A stretch of 34,417 nucleotides of DNA from an uncultured Prevotellaceae bacterium (GTDB lineage Bacteria > Bacteroidota > Bacteroidia > Bacteroidales > Bacteroidaceae), in assembly GCA_900314125.1 (NCBI GenBank), contig OMUD01000227.1, positions 1 through 34,417 of the forward strand, read 5' to 3'. Position 1 is the stretch's first letter, and each line of letters begins with the position of its first letter. Below the pieces are notes generated by a model. The model was not told the origin of the DNA. It saw nothing but the letters and a program-made list of their open reading frames with translations, and ran no database searches. Shown here in pieces: positions 16,136 to 23,946 of this stretch. A program made the position numbers and the translations under genes.

Positions 16136-17575
16136 ATGCCGAACAAGACTCCTCATCCACTCATAGCCGTCATCCCCATTGTGGCACTGATTGCCATGCT
16201 GGCTGTCGTGCTCACCATTTTCAACAGCGATGCCATCAGCGGAGGCAGTCAGGTGGCGCTGATTTTCGCTTCTGCAGTGTGCATCACCATCGCCATGGCG
16301 AAATACAAGGTGAAATGGAAAGATTTTGAACACCAGTTCCAGAAAACCTTCGGTGAGATTTCCGTCACCCTCGTCATCCTTCTCTGCGTGGGAATGCTGG
16401 CTGGCTCATGGATGATCAGTGGGGTGGTGCCCACACTAATCTACTATGGAATACAAATCCTCTCACCATCTTTCTTCCTGGTGTCGGCGTGTGTCATCTC
16501 TGCGTTTGTATCACTCCTCTCAGGCAGCTCCTGGACCACCATCGCCACTATTGGTGTGGCACTGCTCGGAATAGGGCAGGCACTGGGTATATCTGAAGCA
16601 TGGACTGCAGGAGCTATCATTTCAGGTGCTTATTTTGGGGATAAGATGTCGCCACTCAGCGATACCACCATTCTGGCTTCATCTACTGTCAGGGTTGACC
16701 TTTTCACACACATCCGCTACATGATGTACACAACCTTCCCCTCGTTCGGTCTCACGCTGGTCATTTTCCTCGTTGCAGGATTCTGTTTTGATTCAGCCGC
16801 TGAAATCAATGTGGACCATTTCGTGAACGGATTGGAGGCGAAATTCAATATCTCGCTCTGGACATTGCTTGTTCCACTCCTCACAGGCATCCTCATTGCT
16901 CGCCGGGTTCCCTCGCTCATCACACTTTTCGCCTCTTCGGTGGCGGCAGGCGTGATGGCACTGATTTTTCAGCCTGATATCCTGCATGAGATTGCTGGCC
17001 AGGAATCGAAAGATGTGTTGTCCACCATTCAGGGGCTGATGGTCATGCTTTTTGGGCAGACCCACATCGACATGGGCGACGCTTCGCTCAACGACCTGGT
17101 GGCGACACGTGGAATGGCTGGTATGCTCAACACCATCTGGCTCATCATCTGCGCCATGCTTTTCGGCAGCGTTATGATTGCCAGCCGCATGGTGCAGAGC
17201 ATCACGAAGGTGATCATTCGGATGGCTAAGTCCCGCACCAGCCTTGTGGGAGCCACGGCTTCTTCAGGCGTGTTCCTCAATGCCGTCACTGGAGACCAGT
17301 TCCTCTCTATCGTGCTCACAGCCGACCTGTTCAAGCATGCTTACGAGAAGAACGGCTATGAGCCTCGGCTGCTCAGCCGAACAGCGGAGGACTCAGCCAC
17401 TGTCACTTCCGTACTTATTCCATGGAACACCTGCGGTATGACCCAGGCAGCGGTGCTCGGCGTGCCGACGCTGGTATATCTGCCTTTCTGCTTCTTCAAC
17501 ATTCTGAGTCCTCTCATGTCGGTCATCGTGGCGGCATCGGGATGGAAAATCAAAAAAAACGTGCAACCGGAATAG
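16136..17575 (+). CDS. nhaC: NhaC-family Na+/H+ antiporter
   Basis: A 479-residue polytopic membrane protein with roughly 11-12 hydrophobic segments. GAYFGDKMSPLSDTTILASS near residues 162-181 and SGSSWTTIATIGVALLGIG near 129-147 are characteristic of the NhaC family, and VTGDQFLSIVL, RTAEDSATVTSVLIPWNTCG are conserved C-terminal motifs. It exchanges protons for sodium (or, in relatives, malate/lactate) at the inner membrane. The substrate cannot be settled from sequence. Its stop codon lies in the loop of its own terminator hairpin. Confidence 0.9.
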   Translation: MPNKTPHPLIAVIPIVALIAMLAVVLTIFNSDAISGGSQVALIFASAVCITIAMAKYKVKWKDFEHQFQKTFGEISVTLVILLCVGMLAGSWMISGVVPTLIYYGIQILSPSFFLVSACVISAFVSLLSGSSWTTIATIGVALLGIGQALGISEAWTAGAIISGAYFGDKMSPLSDTTILASSTVRVDLFTHIRYMMYTTFPSFGLTLVIFLVAGFCFDSAAEINVDHFVNGLEAKFNISLWTLLVPLLTGILIARRVPSLITLFASSVAAGVMALIFQPDILHEIAGQESKDVLSTIQGLMVMLFGQTHIDMGDASLNDLVATRGMAGMLNTIWLIICAMLFGSVMIASRMVQSITKVIIRMAKSRTSLVGATASSGVFLNAVTGDQFLSIVLTADLFKHAYEKNGYEPRLLSRTAEDSATVTSVLIPWNTCGMTQAAVLGVPTLVYLPFCFFNILSPLMSVIVAASGWKIKKNVQPE

Positions 17576-17588
17576 TTGCACGTTTTTT
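17554..17588. terminator. Terminator containing the nhaC stop codon
   Basis: A perfect 14 bp stem (AAAAAACGTGCAAC with GTTGCACGTTTTTT) encloses a 7-base loop. The nhaC stop codon TAG at 17573-17575 spans loop and stem. The A and T tracts make it usable from both strands, so it can also end the convergent zinc-ribbon gene. Confidence 0.8.
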
Positions 17589-17646
17589 TAGAACTGAAAA
17601 AAGGAGGAATGCTGCAAGCCTCATTGATGGAGCTTGAGAACCATCT

Positions 17647-18492
17647 TTATTCTGGCTTGTCTTCGCCTTCTGTGGCTTTCTTTCTGCTTGTGGCCCGACG
17701 GCGACGGGTTTTCTCCTCCTTCGGTGCGTCAGGAGTAACTCCGGCCAGTTCTGGGTCGATGAGGATGCGCCCGCAATATTCGCAGACAATCACTTTCTTG
17801 CGCATACGCACGTCAAGCTGGCGCTGTGGCGGAATCTTGGCGAAGCAACCACCGCAGGCGTCACGCTGAACATAGACGATGCCAAGTCCGTTGCGGCTGT
17901 TCTTGCGGATACGTTTGAATGCCTGAAGGATACGTGGCTCGATGGTGAGCTCCAATGTCTTGGCTTTCTCGCGGAGCTTGTCTTCCTCAGCTTTCGTCTC
18001 GATTACAATCTCGTCGAGTTCGTTTTTCTTCACCTCGAGATCTTGGGTGCGGTTTTCAAGTTCTTCCTGACTCTTGGCAATGAGTTCCTGATTCCTTTTC
18101 TCTGCCTGCTTGGCCTCGTTGATGCGCTTCTCTGCCAACTGAATCTCCAGGTTCTGATATTCAATCTCCTTGTTGATCATGTCGTACTCGCGGTTGTTGC
18201 GCACGTTGTCGAGCTGTTGCTTGTATTTCTCCAGCTTCTGCTGTGCCACCTGAATCTCTCCTTGCCAGCTGGCCAGTCCCTTGCGGATCTCTTCTGCCTC
18301 GGCTGTGGTTTTCTCGATGCGGGTGCGCAGACCTTCTACCTCGTCTTCAAGGTCCTGAACCTCGAGAGGCAACTCACCGCGGATGGTGCGGATGTTGTCA
18401 ATCTGGGAGAGGTAAGTCTGAAGCTGATACAGGTTTTTCAACCTTTCTTCAATCGACATCTCGGAAGATGTCTTCTCTAATTTCTTTGCCAT
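17647..18492 (-). CDS. Coiled-coil protein with C4 zinc ribbon
   Basis: A 281-residue cytoplasmic protein. Residues about 15-185 form a long charged coiled coil, followed by a C4 zinc ribbon (C213-x2-C216 and C237-x2-C240) and a basic tail (KTRRRRATSRKK) that could bind nucleic acid. This matches the widespread zf-RING_7 / CT398-like family, whose molecular role is not established; links to flagellar or secretion partners are known only for some relatives. It lies 81 bases downstream of the NIF3-like gene on the same strand, an arrangement that is common in Bacteroidetes, so the two are likely co-transcribed. Confidence 0.88.
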   Translation of the reverse strand: MAKKLEKTSSEMSIEERLKNLYQLQTYLSQIDNIRTIRGELPLEVQDLEDEVEGLRTRIEKTTAEAEEIRKGLASWQGEIQVAQQKLEKYKQQLDNVRNNREYDMINKEIEYQNLEIQLAEKRINEAKQAEKRNQELIAKSQEELENRTQDLEVKKNELDEIVIETKAEEDKLREKAKTLELTIEPRILQAFKRIRKNSRNGLGIVYVQRDACGGCFAKIPPQRQLDVRMRKKVIVCEYCGRILIDPELAGVTPDAPKEEKTRRRRATSRKKATEGEDKPE

Positions 18493-18573
18493 AAATAAAT
18501 ATTGATATTGTTTTGGTTTTTGATGTCGGTGTCCTGTTACCCGTTGTTGCCCATGAGTGGAGCAGGGGAGCGG

Positions 18574-19359
18574 TTACAGGTAATTGATGGGATTGGTCTC
18601 AATTTCGGTTTCGAGTAATCTCACGTCGGGACATGCTTTGCGGATAATCTGCCCAAGCAAGTTGATGGTGTATTGCTCACTTTCGAAATGGCCGATTTCC
18701 ATCAGCTGGATGAGTTGGTCATAACCAAAGAAACGGTGATAGCCGATTTCGCCGGTGATGAACACATCGGCATGCTGAGCAATGGCGTCGGGAATTAGAA
18801 ATGCACCGGCACCGCCGCATACCGCCACAGTCTGCACTTGCTCACCGCACCAGCTGTTGTAGCGGACACTGCCTGCGTCGAAACGCTCTTTCACCATTAC
18901 CACGAAATCCTCACGTTCCATCGGCTCCTTCAGCCGGCCAATCACTCCGCTGCCTGCGCCTTCTATCTCTGGCTTGGCTGCCAGCGGACGCACCTCAGTC
19001 AGACCAAGCGTGTCGGCAATCTTCCAGTTCACCCCGCCAGGGGCGTTGTCTAAGTTCGTGTGGCTGGCATACACGTTGATGCCTTTCTGAATGGCTTTGA
19101 TAATGGTGCGCTGCACGTAATCCTCTCCCGTGAGGCGTTTCGGTGCATGGAAGATGAGTGGATGGTGGCTAACAATCAAGTCACATCCTTTTTCGCTGGC
19201 TTCTTCCACCACTTCCTCCGTCACGTCAAGGCACAATAATACCCCTGACGATTCAGCATCCACCGTTAATCCAATCTGCATTCCAGCATTGTCGAAGCCG
19301 TCCTGCAGGGACAGTGGAGCAAATTGTTCAAGGGCTCCAATGATTTCCCGTATTTTCAT
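18574..19359 (-). CDS. NIF3-like dinuclear metal centre protein
   Basis: A 261-residue member of the NIF3/YbgI (DUF34) family, which forms hexameric rings with a two-metal site. The metal ligands are visible in LIVSHHPLIFH (His pair near residues 65-66), ASHTNLDNAPGG near 99-110 and the C-terminal TGEIGYH and GHFESEQY segments. Relatives are annotated as GTP cyclohydrolase 1 type 2 homologues, but the cellular reaction is uncertain. The length is that of the short form without the inserted CutA-like domain. It is divergent from the glycosyltransferase and precedes the zinc-ribbon gene. Confidence 0.9.
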   Translation of the reverse strand: MKIREIIGALEQFAPLSLQDGFDNAGMQIGLTVDAESSGVLLCLDVTEEVVEEASEKGCDLIVSHHPLIFHAPKRLTGEDYVQRTIIKAIQKGINVYASHTNLDNAPGGVNWKIADTLGLTEVRPLAAKPEIEGAGSGVIGRLKEPMEREDFVVMVKERFDAGSVRYNSWCGEQVQTVAVCGGAGAFLIPDAIAQHADVFITGEIGYHRFFGYDQLIQLMEIGHFESEQYTINLLGQIIRKACPDVRLLETEIETNPINYL

Positions 19360-19393
19360 CTTGAATCCGTTTGGGATTTCGTATTTTCAGATG

Positions 19394-19424
19394 CAAAGTT
19401 ACGAATATTTTGTCAAAATGCAAA
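19394..19424 (-). promoter_or_regulatory. Promoter of the NIF3-like gene
   Basis: The minus strand reads TTTG (19421-19424), a 19-base spacer, then TAACTTTG (19394-19401), 35 bases before the ATG at 19359. It is back to back with the glycosyltransferase promoter. Confidence 0.75.
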
Positions 19425-19432
19425 ATAAAGCG

Positions 19433-19463
19433 TTTGTTTTCTCTCAGATTTGTAGTATCTTTG
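19433..19463 (+). promoter_or_regulatory. Promoter of the glycosyltransferase gene
   Basis: TTTG (19433-19436), a 19-base spacer and TATCTTTG (19456-19463) form a full consensus promoter. The -33 boxes of the two divergent promoters are only 8 bases apart. Confidence 0.75.
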
Positions 19464-19531
19464 CCCGTGTGTTTCTCGGCATGCCCATCAGGGGCAGATG
19501 CCTGTCATATTCATTCAATACTGTTTGTTCA

Positions 19532-20449
19532 GTGAAAATAACTGTCGTCATACCTATATATAATGTGCAGGACACGCTCGATCGATGTGTGGGGAGTGTG
19601 CTTGCTCAGGGTGTGGACGACATGCAGGTGATTCTTGTGGACGACGGCTCCACGGATAATTCATCTCGCCTTTGTGACCAATGGGCTGAGAAAGACAACC
19701 GCGTGGAGGTGATGCATCAGCCGAACGGTGGATTGAGCCATGCACGCAACATGGGGATAGAAAAATCTGAAGGGGATTTTATCACCTTCGTGGATTCCGA
19801 TGATTTTCTCGAAAAGAACACCTACGCCCTATTGCTCCCCATTCTGAACACTCATCCTGAATATGATGTGCTGGAGTTTCCGGTGTGTGTGCAGTATGGC
19901 GGACCCGACGAGCGGATGCTCAACTTTCGGGAAGATGAATATCGCTCGCTCAGCGATTATTGGCTGAGGGGTGGGGGATATCGCCACACTTACGCATGGA
20001 ACAAAATCTACAGGCGCGGCATTTTCAAAGAGGTGCGCTATCCTGAGGGAGTGCTTTTTGAGGATGTGCATACTTTGCCCGATGTGTTTGCCCATTGCCG
20101 CTGCCTCGCCACCGCTTCCGTTGGACGCTATTATTATTGTGCCAACAAACAGGGCATAACAGCCACGGCGAGTGGAACGCAAATCCGAATGCTGCTTGAG
20201 GGCTATTTGAAAGTGGTGGCCCAATGTCCGGAGGTGCTCGAAGACGATAACTTCTACATGGAGCTGGTCAACAAACAGATTGATGTGTGCCGCCTCACTG
20301 GCGATTCCGTTTCCATTCCCCGCCGCAGGATCCGTCAGATCAGCTCGCTCTCTTCGTCTGCCCTCCGTTGGAAGGCACGTTTTATCAATCTTTTCGGACT
20401 TTCCTTGCTCTGCCGGTTCATGAAACTTTTCAAAAGCATAAAAGCGTGA
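19532..20449 (+). CDS. Family 2 glycosyltransferase
   Basis: A 305-residue GT-A enzyme that moves a sugar from a nucleotide-sugar donor to an unknown acceptor, probably for surface polysaccharide or glycolipid. It opens with VVIPIYN, then VDDGSTDNS near residues 37-45, GGLSHARN and the metal-binding FVDSDDF near 88-94. The start is set at a GTG at 19532 because family members begin with KITVVIPIYN; an in-frame ATG at 19481 would add 17 residues with a very short untranslated leader. No other polysaccharide genes are adjacent, so the acceptor cannot be inferred. Confidence 0.85.
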   Translation: MKITVVIPIYNVQDTLDRCVGSVLAQGVDDMQVILVDDGSTDNSSRLCDQWAEKDNRVEVMHQPNGGLSHARNMGIEKSEGDFITFVDSDDFLEKNTYALLLPILNTHPEYDVLEFPVCVQYGGPDERMLNFREDEYRSLSDYWLRGGGYRHTYAWNKIYRRGIFKEVRYPEGVLFEDVHTLPDVFAHCRCLATASVGRYYYCANKQGITATASGTQIRMLLEGYLKVVAQCPEVLEDDNFYMELVNKQIDVCRLTGDSVSIPRRRIRQISSLSSSALRWKARFINLFGLSLLCRFMKLFKSIKA

Positions 20450-20524
20450 TGTCCTCTTCTCCTTTTTTTTTGAGGATGTTTTTACAGAACAGTTGTAAGG
20501 GGACTTCTCTGAAATCTGTTGTAT

Positions 20525-20532
20525 TATTTTTG
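20525..20532 (+). promoter_or_regulatory. Possible -7 box of the split-barrel flavoprotein gene
   Basis: TATTTTTG lies 27 bases upstream of the interrupted signal-peptide ORF. No good -33 match is present. It suggests that the message includes the signal-peptide segment. Confidence 0.4.
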
Positions 20533-20558
20533 AATTATCAATACCAAATCAATGTGAT

Positions 20559-20630
20559 ATGAGAACATTTTTATTTGCAGCAGCGGTGCTGATGGCTACA
20601 GCAGCCTACGGACAGCGCCAAGCTCCATAA
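20559..20630 (+). pseudogene. Signal-peptide ORF cut off from the flavoprotein by a stop codon
   Basis: A 23-codon frame encodes MRTFLFAAAVLMATAAYGQ and four more residues, then stops at TAA (20628-20630). The sequence is a textbook signal peptide with cleavage expected after YGQ. The same frame continues without further stops into the PPOX-type flavoprotein at 20634-21098. It looks like a once-exported protein whose signal peptide was separated by a nonsense change; a real independent mini-protein is less likely. Confidence 0.55.
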
Positions 20631-20699
20631 TTTGTGGAGAATCAAGTGAACGACAAAATTGAAACAACTGTGAGTGAGAATCAAACGGCACAAGGCGTG

Positions 20700-21098
20700 A
20701 TGGAAGAAGTGCAGGCCTATCTGAAAGAATGCGGCACGTTCTACATCGCCACGGTTGACGGAGATCAGCCTCGGGTTCGGCCGTTTGGGGTGTCGGAAAT
20801 CATCAATGGACGTCTTTACATCATGACAGGAAAGGTGAAGGACGTGTTCAAGCAGATGGCAAAGAACGGAAAATTTGAAATCTGTGCACTCAAACCTTCA
20901 GGAACGGAATGGATCCGGATCAGCGGCACATTGGTGAACGACGACGATATCAAAGTGAAGGAGGAGTTCCTCAATCGCAATCCAGGTCTCAAATCCATGT
21001 ATAAGGCCGACGACGGGAACATGGCGGTGCTCTACGTCACGGAGGGGACGGCACGTTTCTGCTCCTTCGCAGCTCCTGAACGGAAAGCGACTTTCTGA
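20700..21098 (+). CDS. Pyridoxamine 5'-phosphate oxidase-like split-barrel flavoprotein
   Basis: A 132-residue protein (from ATG 20700, MEEVQAYLKECG) of the FMN-binding split-barrel family: TFYIATVDGDQPRVRPFG, LYIMTGKVKDVFKQM and WIRISGTLV are the usual strands and FMN phosphate contacts. Such small proteins bind FMN or F420-like flavins and reduce unknown substrates; true PdxH activity is not implied. The frame is open further upstream, with a GTG at 20634 and, beyond an in-frame TAA, a complete signal peptide. The ATG at 20700 is chosen because family members begin at about that point. A strong terminator follows. Confidence 0.8.
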   Translation: MEEVQAYLKECGTFYIATVDGDQPRVRPFGVSEIINGRLYIMTGKVKDVFKQMAKNGKFEICALKPSGTEWIRISGTLVNDDDIKVKEEFLNRNPGLKSMYKADDGNMAVLYVTEGTARFCSFAAPERKATF

Positions 21099-21120
21099 AA
21101 AGAGCGTGGCCGATAAGCCA

Positions 21121-21185
21121 CGAACGCCCTGCAAGTGGCCGGTGTCTTCGCCGGTGAATGCTTGCAGGGCGTTCGCTGTTTTTTT
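21121..21185 (+). terminator. Terminator of the split-barrel flavoprotein gene
   Basis: A perfect 15 bp stem (21121-21135 with 21161-21175) with an inner GCCGG/CCGGT pairing is followed within three bases by seven Ts. A smaller hairpin CGTGGC/GCCACG (21105-21110, 21117-21122) overlaps its base. Confidence 0.85.
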
Positions 21186-21196
21186 ATTCGGATGCC

Positions 21197-21667
21197 TCAA
21201 TCGGAGGTCACTTCACTAAAATTCGGAATGTTTTGGATAAAGGTGTAAGTCTGGTGCTCATAGTCCATCTTGCAGCAGTAATGATCCAAGCCGTTACTGA
21301 TGATGAGGTAGTCCACCTGCATCACGATGTTGTAGCGGCTGATCTGGTCAAACACCTTCTGGGTGATGCGGACAGTGGGGCGTTTGTATTCCACGATTAC
21401 ACGAGGTCTGACATGACGGTCATAGACAACTGTGTCGCAGCGGCGTGAGAGTCCGTTGAGATTCAGGCTCACCTCATTTGCCATCAAACCGGATGGGTAA
21501 TCCCTCTGCTCAATCAGGAAATTGACAAAATGCTGACGTACCCATTCTTCAGGTGTCAGTGCCACATACTTTCGGCGAAGCGGGTCAAACACATCGTATT
21601 TGCCAGCTACTTCACGGAGCCGGATATTATACGTGGGCAGGTTTAAGCGGGGGAGAATTATTTCCAT
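21197..21667 (-). CDS. HsdR N-terminal-like nuclease-fold protein
   Basis: A 156-residue protein matching the stand-alone type I restriction enzyme R N-terminal family. It has the PD-(D/E)XK pattern: D78 in RRCDTVVYD and E93-Y-K95 in VIVEYKRPT. A nuclease or DNA-binding role is possible, but there are no hsdM, hsdS or helicase parts nearby, so it is not a restriction system. It is divergent from holA, an arrangement I recall as common in Bacteroidales, suggesting a housekeeping function. The start MEIILPRLN at 21667 is preferred to an upstream ATG at 21700. Confidence 0.82.
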   Translation of the reverse strand: MEIILPRLNLPTYNIRLREVAGKYDVFDPLRRKYVALTPEEWVRQHFVNFLIEQRDYPSGLMANEVSLNLNGLSRRCDTVVYDRHVRPRVIVEYKRPTVRITQKVFDQISRYNIVMQVDYLIISNGLDHYCCKMDYEHQTYTFIQNIPNFSEVTSD

Positions 21668-21749
21668 TCTGATTGTTTTGGTCTGAGGGAATATCGCCAA
21701 ATGGACATGTGTAAATGCTGTTGCACTTAATGCCAGTTTATTTTTATTG

Positions 21750-21757
21750 CAAAATTA
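21750..21757 (-). promoter_or_regulatory. Possible -7 box of the HsdR-N gene
   Basis: The minus strand reads TAATTTTG about 80 bases before the ATG; a TTTC replaces the usual -33 TTTG. Confidence 0.4.
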
Positions 21758-21824
21758 GTGAAAACTCAGAGAATATGAAAATAAACGGCTTTGTTTAATC
21801 ATTACTAAGAAAACGTTCGGTCGT

Positions 21825-21934
21825 AAAAGCCCAAATAAATTTTGGCTCTTCTCTCGTTTCGAATTCACTTTGGCTTCGCCGAAGTTATTCTTCACTCGGA
21901 AAAGCCCAAATAAATTTTGGCTCTTCTCTCGTTT
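21825..21934 (+). repeat. Two 35-base direct repeats upstream of holA
   Basis: An identical 35-base sequence occurs at 21825-21859 and 21900-21934 (start to start 75 bases). It begins AAAAGCCCAAATAAATTTTG and ends in CTCTCGTTT, and includes the TTTTG used as the -33 box of the holA promoter in the second copy. Between them lies a hairpin centred at about 21876 (ACTTTGGC / GCCGAAGT). Confidence 0.85.
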
Positions 21935-21946
21935 TTTGTAACTTTG
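21916..21946 (+). promoter_or_regulatory. Promoter of holA
   Basis: TTTG (21916-21919, inside the second repeat), a 19-base spacer and TAACTTTG (21939-21946). The first repeat copy has the same -33 but TCACTTTG in place of the -7 box with a 20-base spacer, so it is probably weak or inactive. Confidence 0.75.
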
Positions 21947-22000
21947 CAATGACGGGGAAGAACCGTCTTTTTTAATCATTGTAAATATCAACCAATATTC

Positions 22001-23026
22001 ATGGCAAAGACAAGCGGCATTACGCATCGCGACATCATAGCTGAAGTGGGGAAGGGCGAATTTCGGCCTGTTTACCTACTCATGGGAGAAGAGTCGTACT
22101 ACATCGACAAACTCTCCGATTACATCTCATCCAAAGCAGTCAGTGAAGATGAGGCTGCATTCAATCTTATCACAATCTATGCTACGAAGGATATGGATTC
22201 GGGCGCAATCGTGAATGCTGCGAAACGCTATCCGATGATGTCGAAATATCAAGTTGTAATTGTTAAAGAATGTCAAAATGTTAAAAATTTTGATGCCCTC
22301 AATGCTTACCTTGCCAAGCCGATGACGACCACCGTGCTCATCCTCTGTTATAAAAATGGGACGATGGACCGAAGAAAGAAAACGGTGTCGCTCGTGGAGG
22401 CGAGTGGGGTGGTGTTCAATAGTCCGAGGCTGAAGGACGGAATGCTCCCTTCTTTCATTTCCGACTACCTCAGGAGAAAGAAAGTGGAAATCGAAAACCA
22501 GGCCATGATGATGCTTGTGGAGAACATCGGCTCGGACCTCAACCGCCTGGCGGGGGAACTCGACAAGTTGTGCCTCACACTTCCCCAAGGCAGAACCCGG
22601 ATCACGGCCGACGATGTGGAGCGGAATATAGGCATTTCCAAGAATTATAATGTGTGGGAGTTGAAGTCGGCTGTCATTAGCAAAGATGTGATGAAAGCAA
22701 ACCGCATTATCAATTATTTCTGCGACAATCCAAAGCAGGGACAACCCATCATGGTGGTCGCCACACTCTTCAGTTTCTTTGCAGGGGTGATGCAGGCGTG
22801 GTATGCGCCCGACAAGTCGGAGCAGGGCCTGATGGAGCAGCTGGAGGTGCGGTCTTCGTTCGCACTCCGGGATTACAAGGTGGCGATGGGCAACTATTCT
22901 GCGGGAAAGACAATGCGGATTATCGCCAAGCTCAGGGAGACCGACATGAAGCTGAAGGGAGTAGAGAAGGGGAGTCTCTCCGATGCGGATGTCATGCGTG
23001 AGCTGATTTTCTTCATTCTCCATTGA
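22001..23026 (+). CDS. holA: DNA polymerase III subunit delta
   Basis: A 341-residue clamp-loader subunit that opens the beta sliding clamp at replication forks. It shows the delta N-terminal pattern RPVYLLMGEESYYIDKLSDYI, then QVVIVKECQNVKNFDALNAYL, the middle domain IGSDLNRLAGELDKLCL and the C-terminal helical domain with VWELKSAVISKDVMKANRIINYF. The Walker motifs are degenerate, as is normal for delta. It has its own strong promoter and is followed by an intrinsic terminator, so it is transcribed alone. Confidence 0.93.
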   Translation: MAKTSGITHRDIIAEVGKGEFRPVYLLMGEESYYIDKLSDYISSKAVSEDEAAFNLITIYATKDMDSGAIVNAAKRYPMMSKYQVVIVKECQNVKNFDALNAYLAKPMTTTVLILCYKNGTMDRRKKTVSLVEASGVVFNSPRLKDGMLPSFISDYLRRKKVEIENQAMMMLVENIGSDLNRLAGELDKLCLTLPQGRTRITADDVERNIGISKNYNVWELKSAVISKDVMKANRIINYFCDNPKQGQPIMVVATLFSFFAGVMQAWYAPDKSEQGLMEQLEVRSSFALRDYKVAMGNYSAGKTMRIIAKLRETDMKLKGVEKGSLSDADVMRELIFFILH

Positions 23027-23096
23027 ACTGACAAAGCCATTCTTGTATTATTGCCTGAACAGAAACTAACACGTGTCTGCTTTCTGCTATTCTTCT

Positions 23097-23129
23097 CCTG
23101 CCACCTTCTTGCGGTGACAGGATTTTTTT
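23097..23129 (+). terminator. Terminator of holA
   Basis: A stem CCTG-C-CACC with GGTG-A-CAGG (one mismatch, 7-base loop) is followed by A and seven Ts, about 70 bases past the holA stop. Confidence 0.75.
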
Positions 23130-23910
23130 GTCGGAAAAAAATGCCTTAAAAATGTAAAATGACCTTTTTCAACTGCTCTGAGAATCGCAAAAATGAGAGA
23201 AAAAGGGAGGCGGTGGGGATTTCTGACGTTCTCAAAAGCCGTTTTTTTTATTTTTCTGCCTAAAAATCGTGAACAAAAAAATCACCCTTTTCCCATTTGA
23301 TTCATAGTGGGTTATAGCATGTTCTTCCATGCTGAGATTTCCATTTGTCAATCTGTGAAATCCTGCGCCAATGAATGAATTTAAAATGGTGAATTTTGAG
23401 GAAAAGCTGGGAAAAGAATGAACTTTTGTAATTTTTCTTTACTTTTCTATATGTAAAAATAAATATAGATTATTTAAAGGCTTTATTAATCTGTAAGAGG
23501 ATTGACATTGTTAATTTAAAATTATACACTCATGCAAGAATGGAAAATCGCTTGTTTTCTTTTATTTCTAAAAATGTATATGAATATTCATACGTTGTGG
23601 ACGTGTGTATGTTAATATGTTGCTATCCAATTTGTTATAAATATTTACTATAGTACAGATAGCGGTATATGATAAAGTGTGGCGTAAAATTGGCGCACAA
23701 TGGTAAAATATACCTGTATGTACTTTTATAATACATTAAAAACCAATTAAATACAACGACATGCTAAAGTTGTAAAATAATAACAATTCTACTATTTTTA
23801 GCTTTGATGGATGCAGTGGGGTTTTTGATTTGTAAATAGTCTTTACTATTTGGAAAGACAGTGCGTGTTGATGAATTTATAAATTTATTTTAAATTTTTA
23901 TTTGTAAAAT
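23130..23910. other. AT-rich stretch with no gene
   Basis: About 780 bases with no plausible coding frame on either strand. It is very AT-rich with many stop codons. Small structures include a 14-base palindrome at 23579-23592 (TATGAATATTCATA), an AGCATG/CATGCT hairpin near 23317-23334 and AAATAGT/ACTATTT near 23834-23851. No cluster of DnaA boxes was seen, so I do not call it an origin. It could be decayed DNA or a long regulatory region for the regulator downstream. Confidence 0.6.
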
Positions 23911-23941
23911 TTTGTAGGTTTATAAAATTATTGTAACTTTG
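23911..23941 (+). promoter_or_regulatory. Strong promoter ahead of the structured leader
   Basis: TTTG (23911-23914), a 19-base spacer and TAACTTTG (23934-23941) fully match the Bacteroidetes consensus. The expected start is near 23947, some 220 bases before the regulator gene. Confidence 0.75.
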
Positions 23942-23946
23942 TAAAC

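Noticed and set aside
21197-21667. A restriction-modification system around the HsdR-like gene
   Set aside because: Only the N-terminal nuclease-like part is present, with no methylase, specificity or helicase gene nearby.
21755-22027. 90-codon minus-strand ORF with a repeated KREKSQNLFGL segment
   Set aside because: The amino acid repeat simply reflects the 35-base DNA repeats of the holA promoter region, and the ORF overlaps the holA start antisense.
23130-23910. AT-rich stretch as a possible replication origin
   Set aside because: Only scattered partial DnaA-box words were seen, and no dnaA, dnaN or similar gene is next to it.
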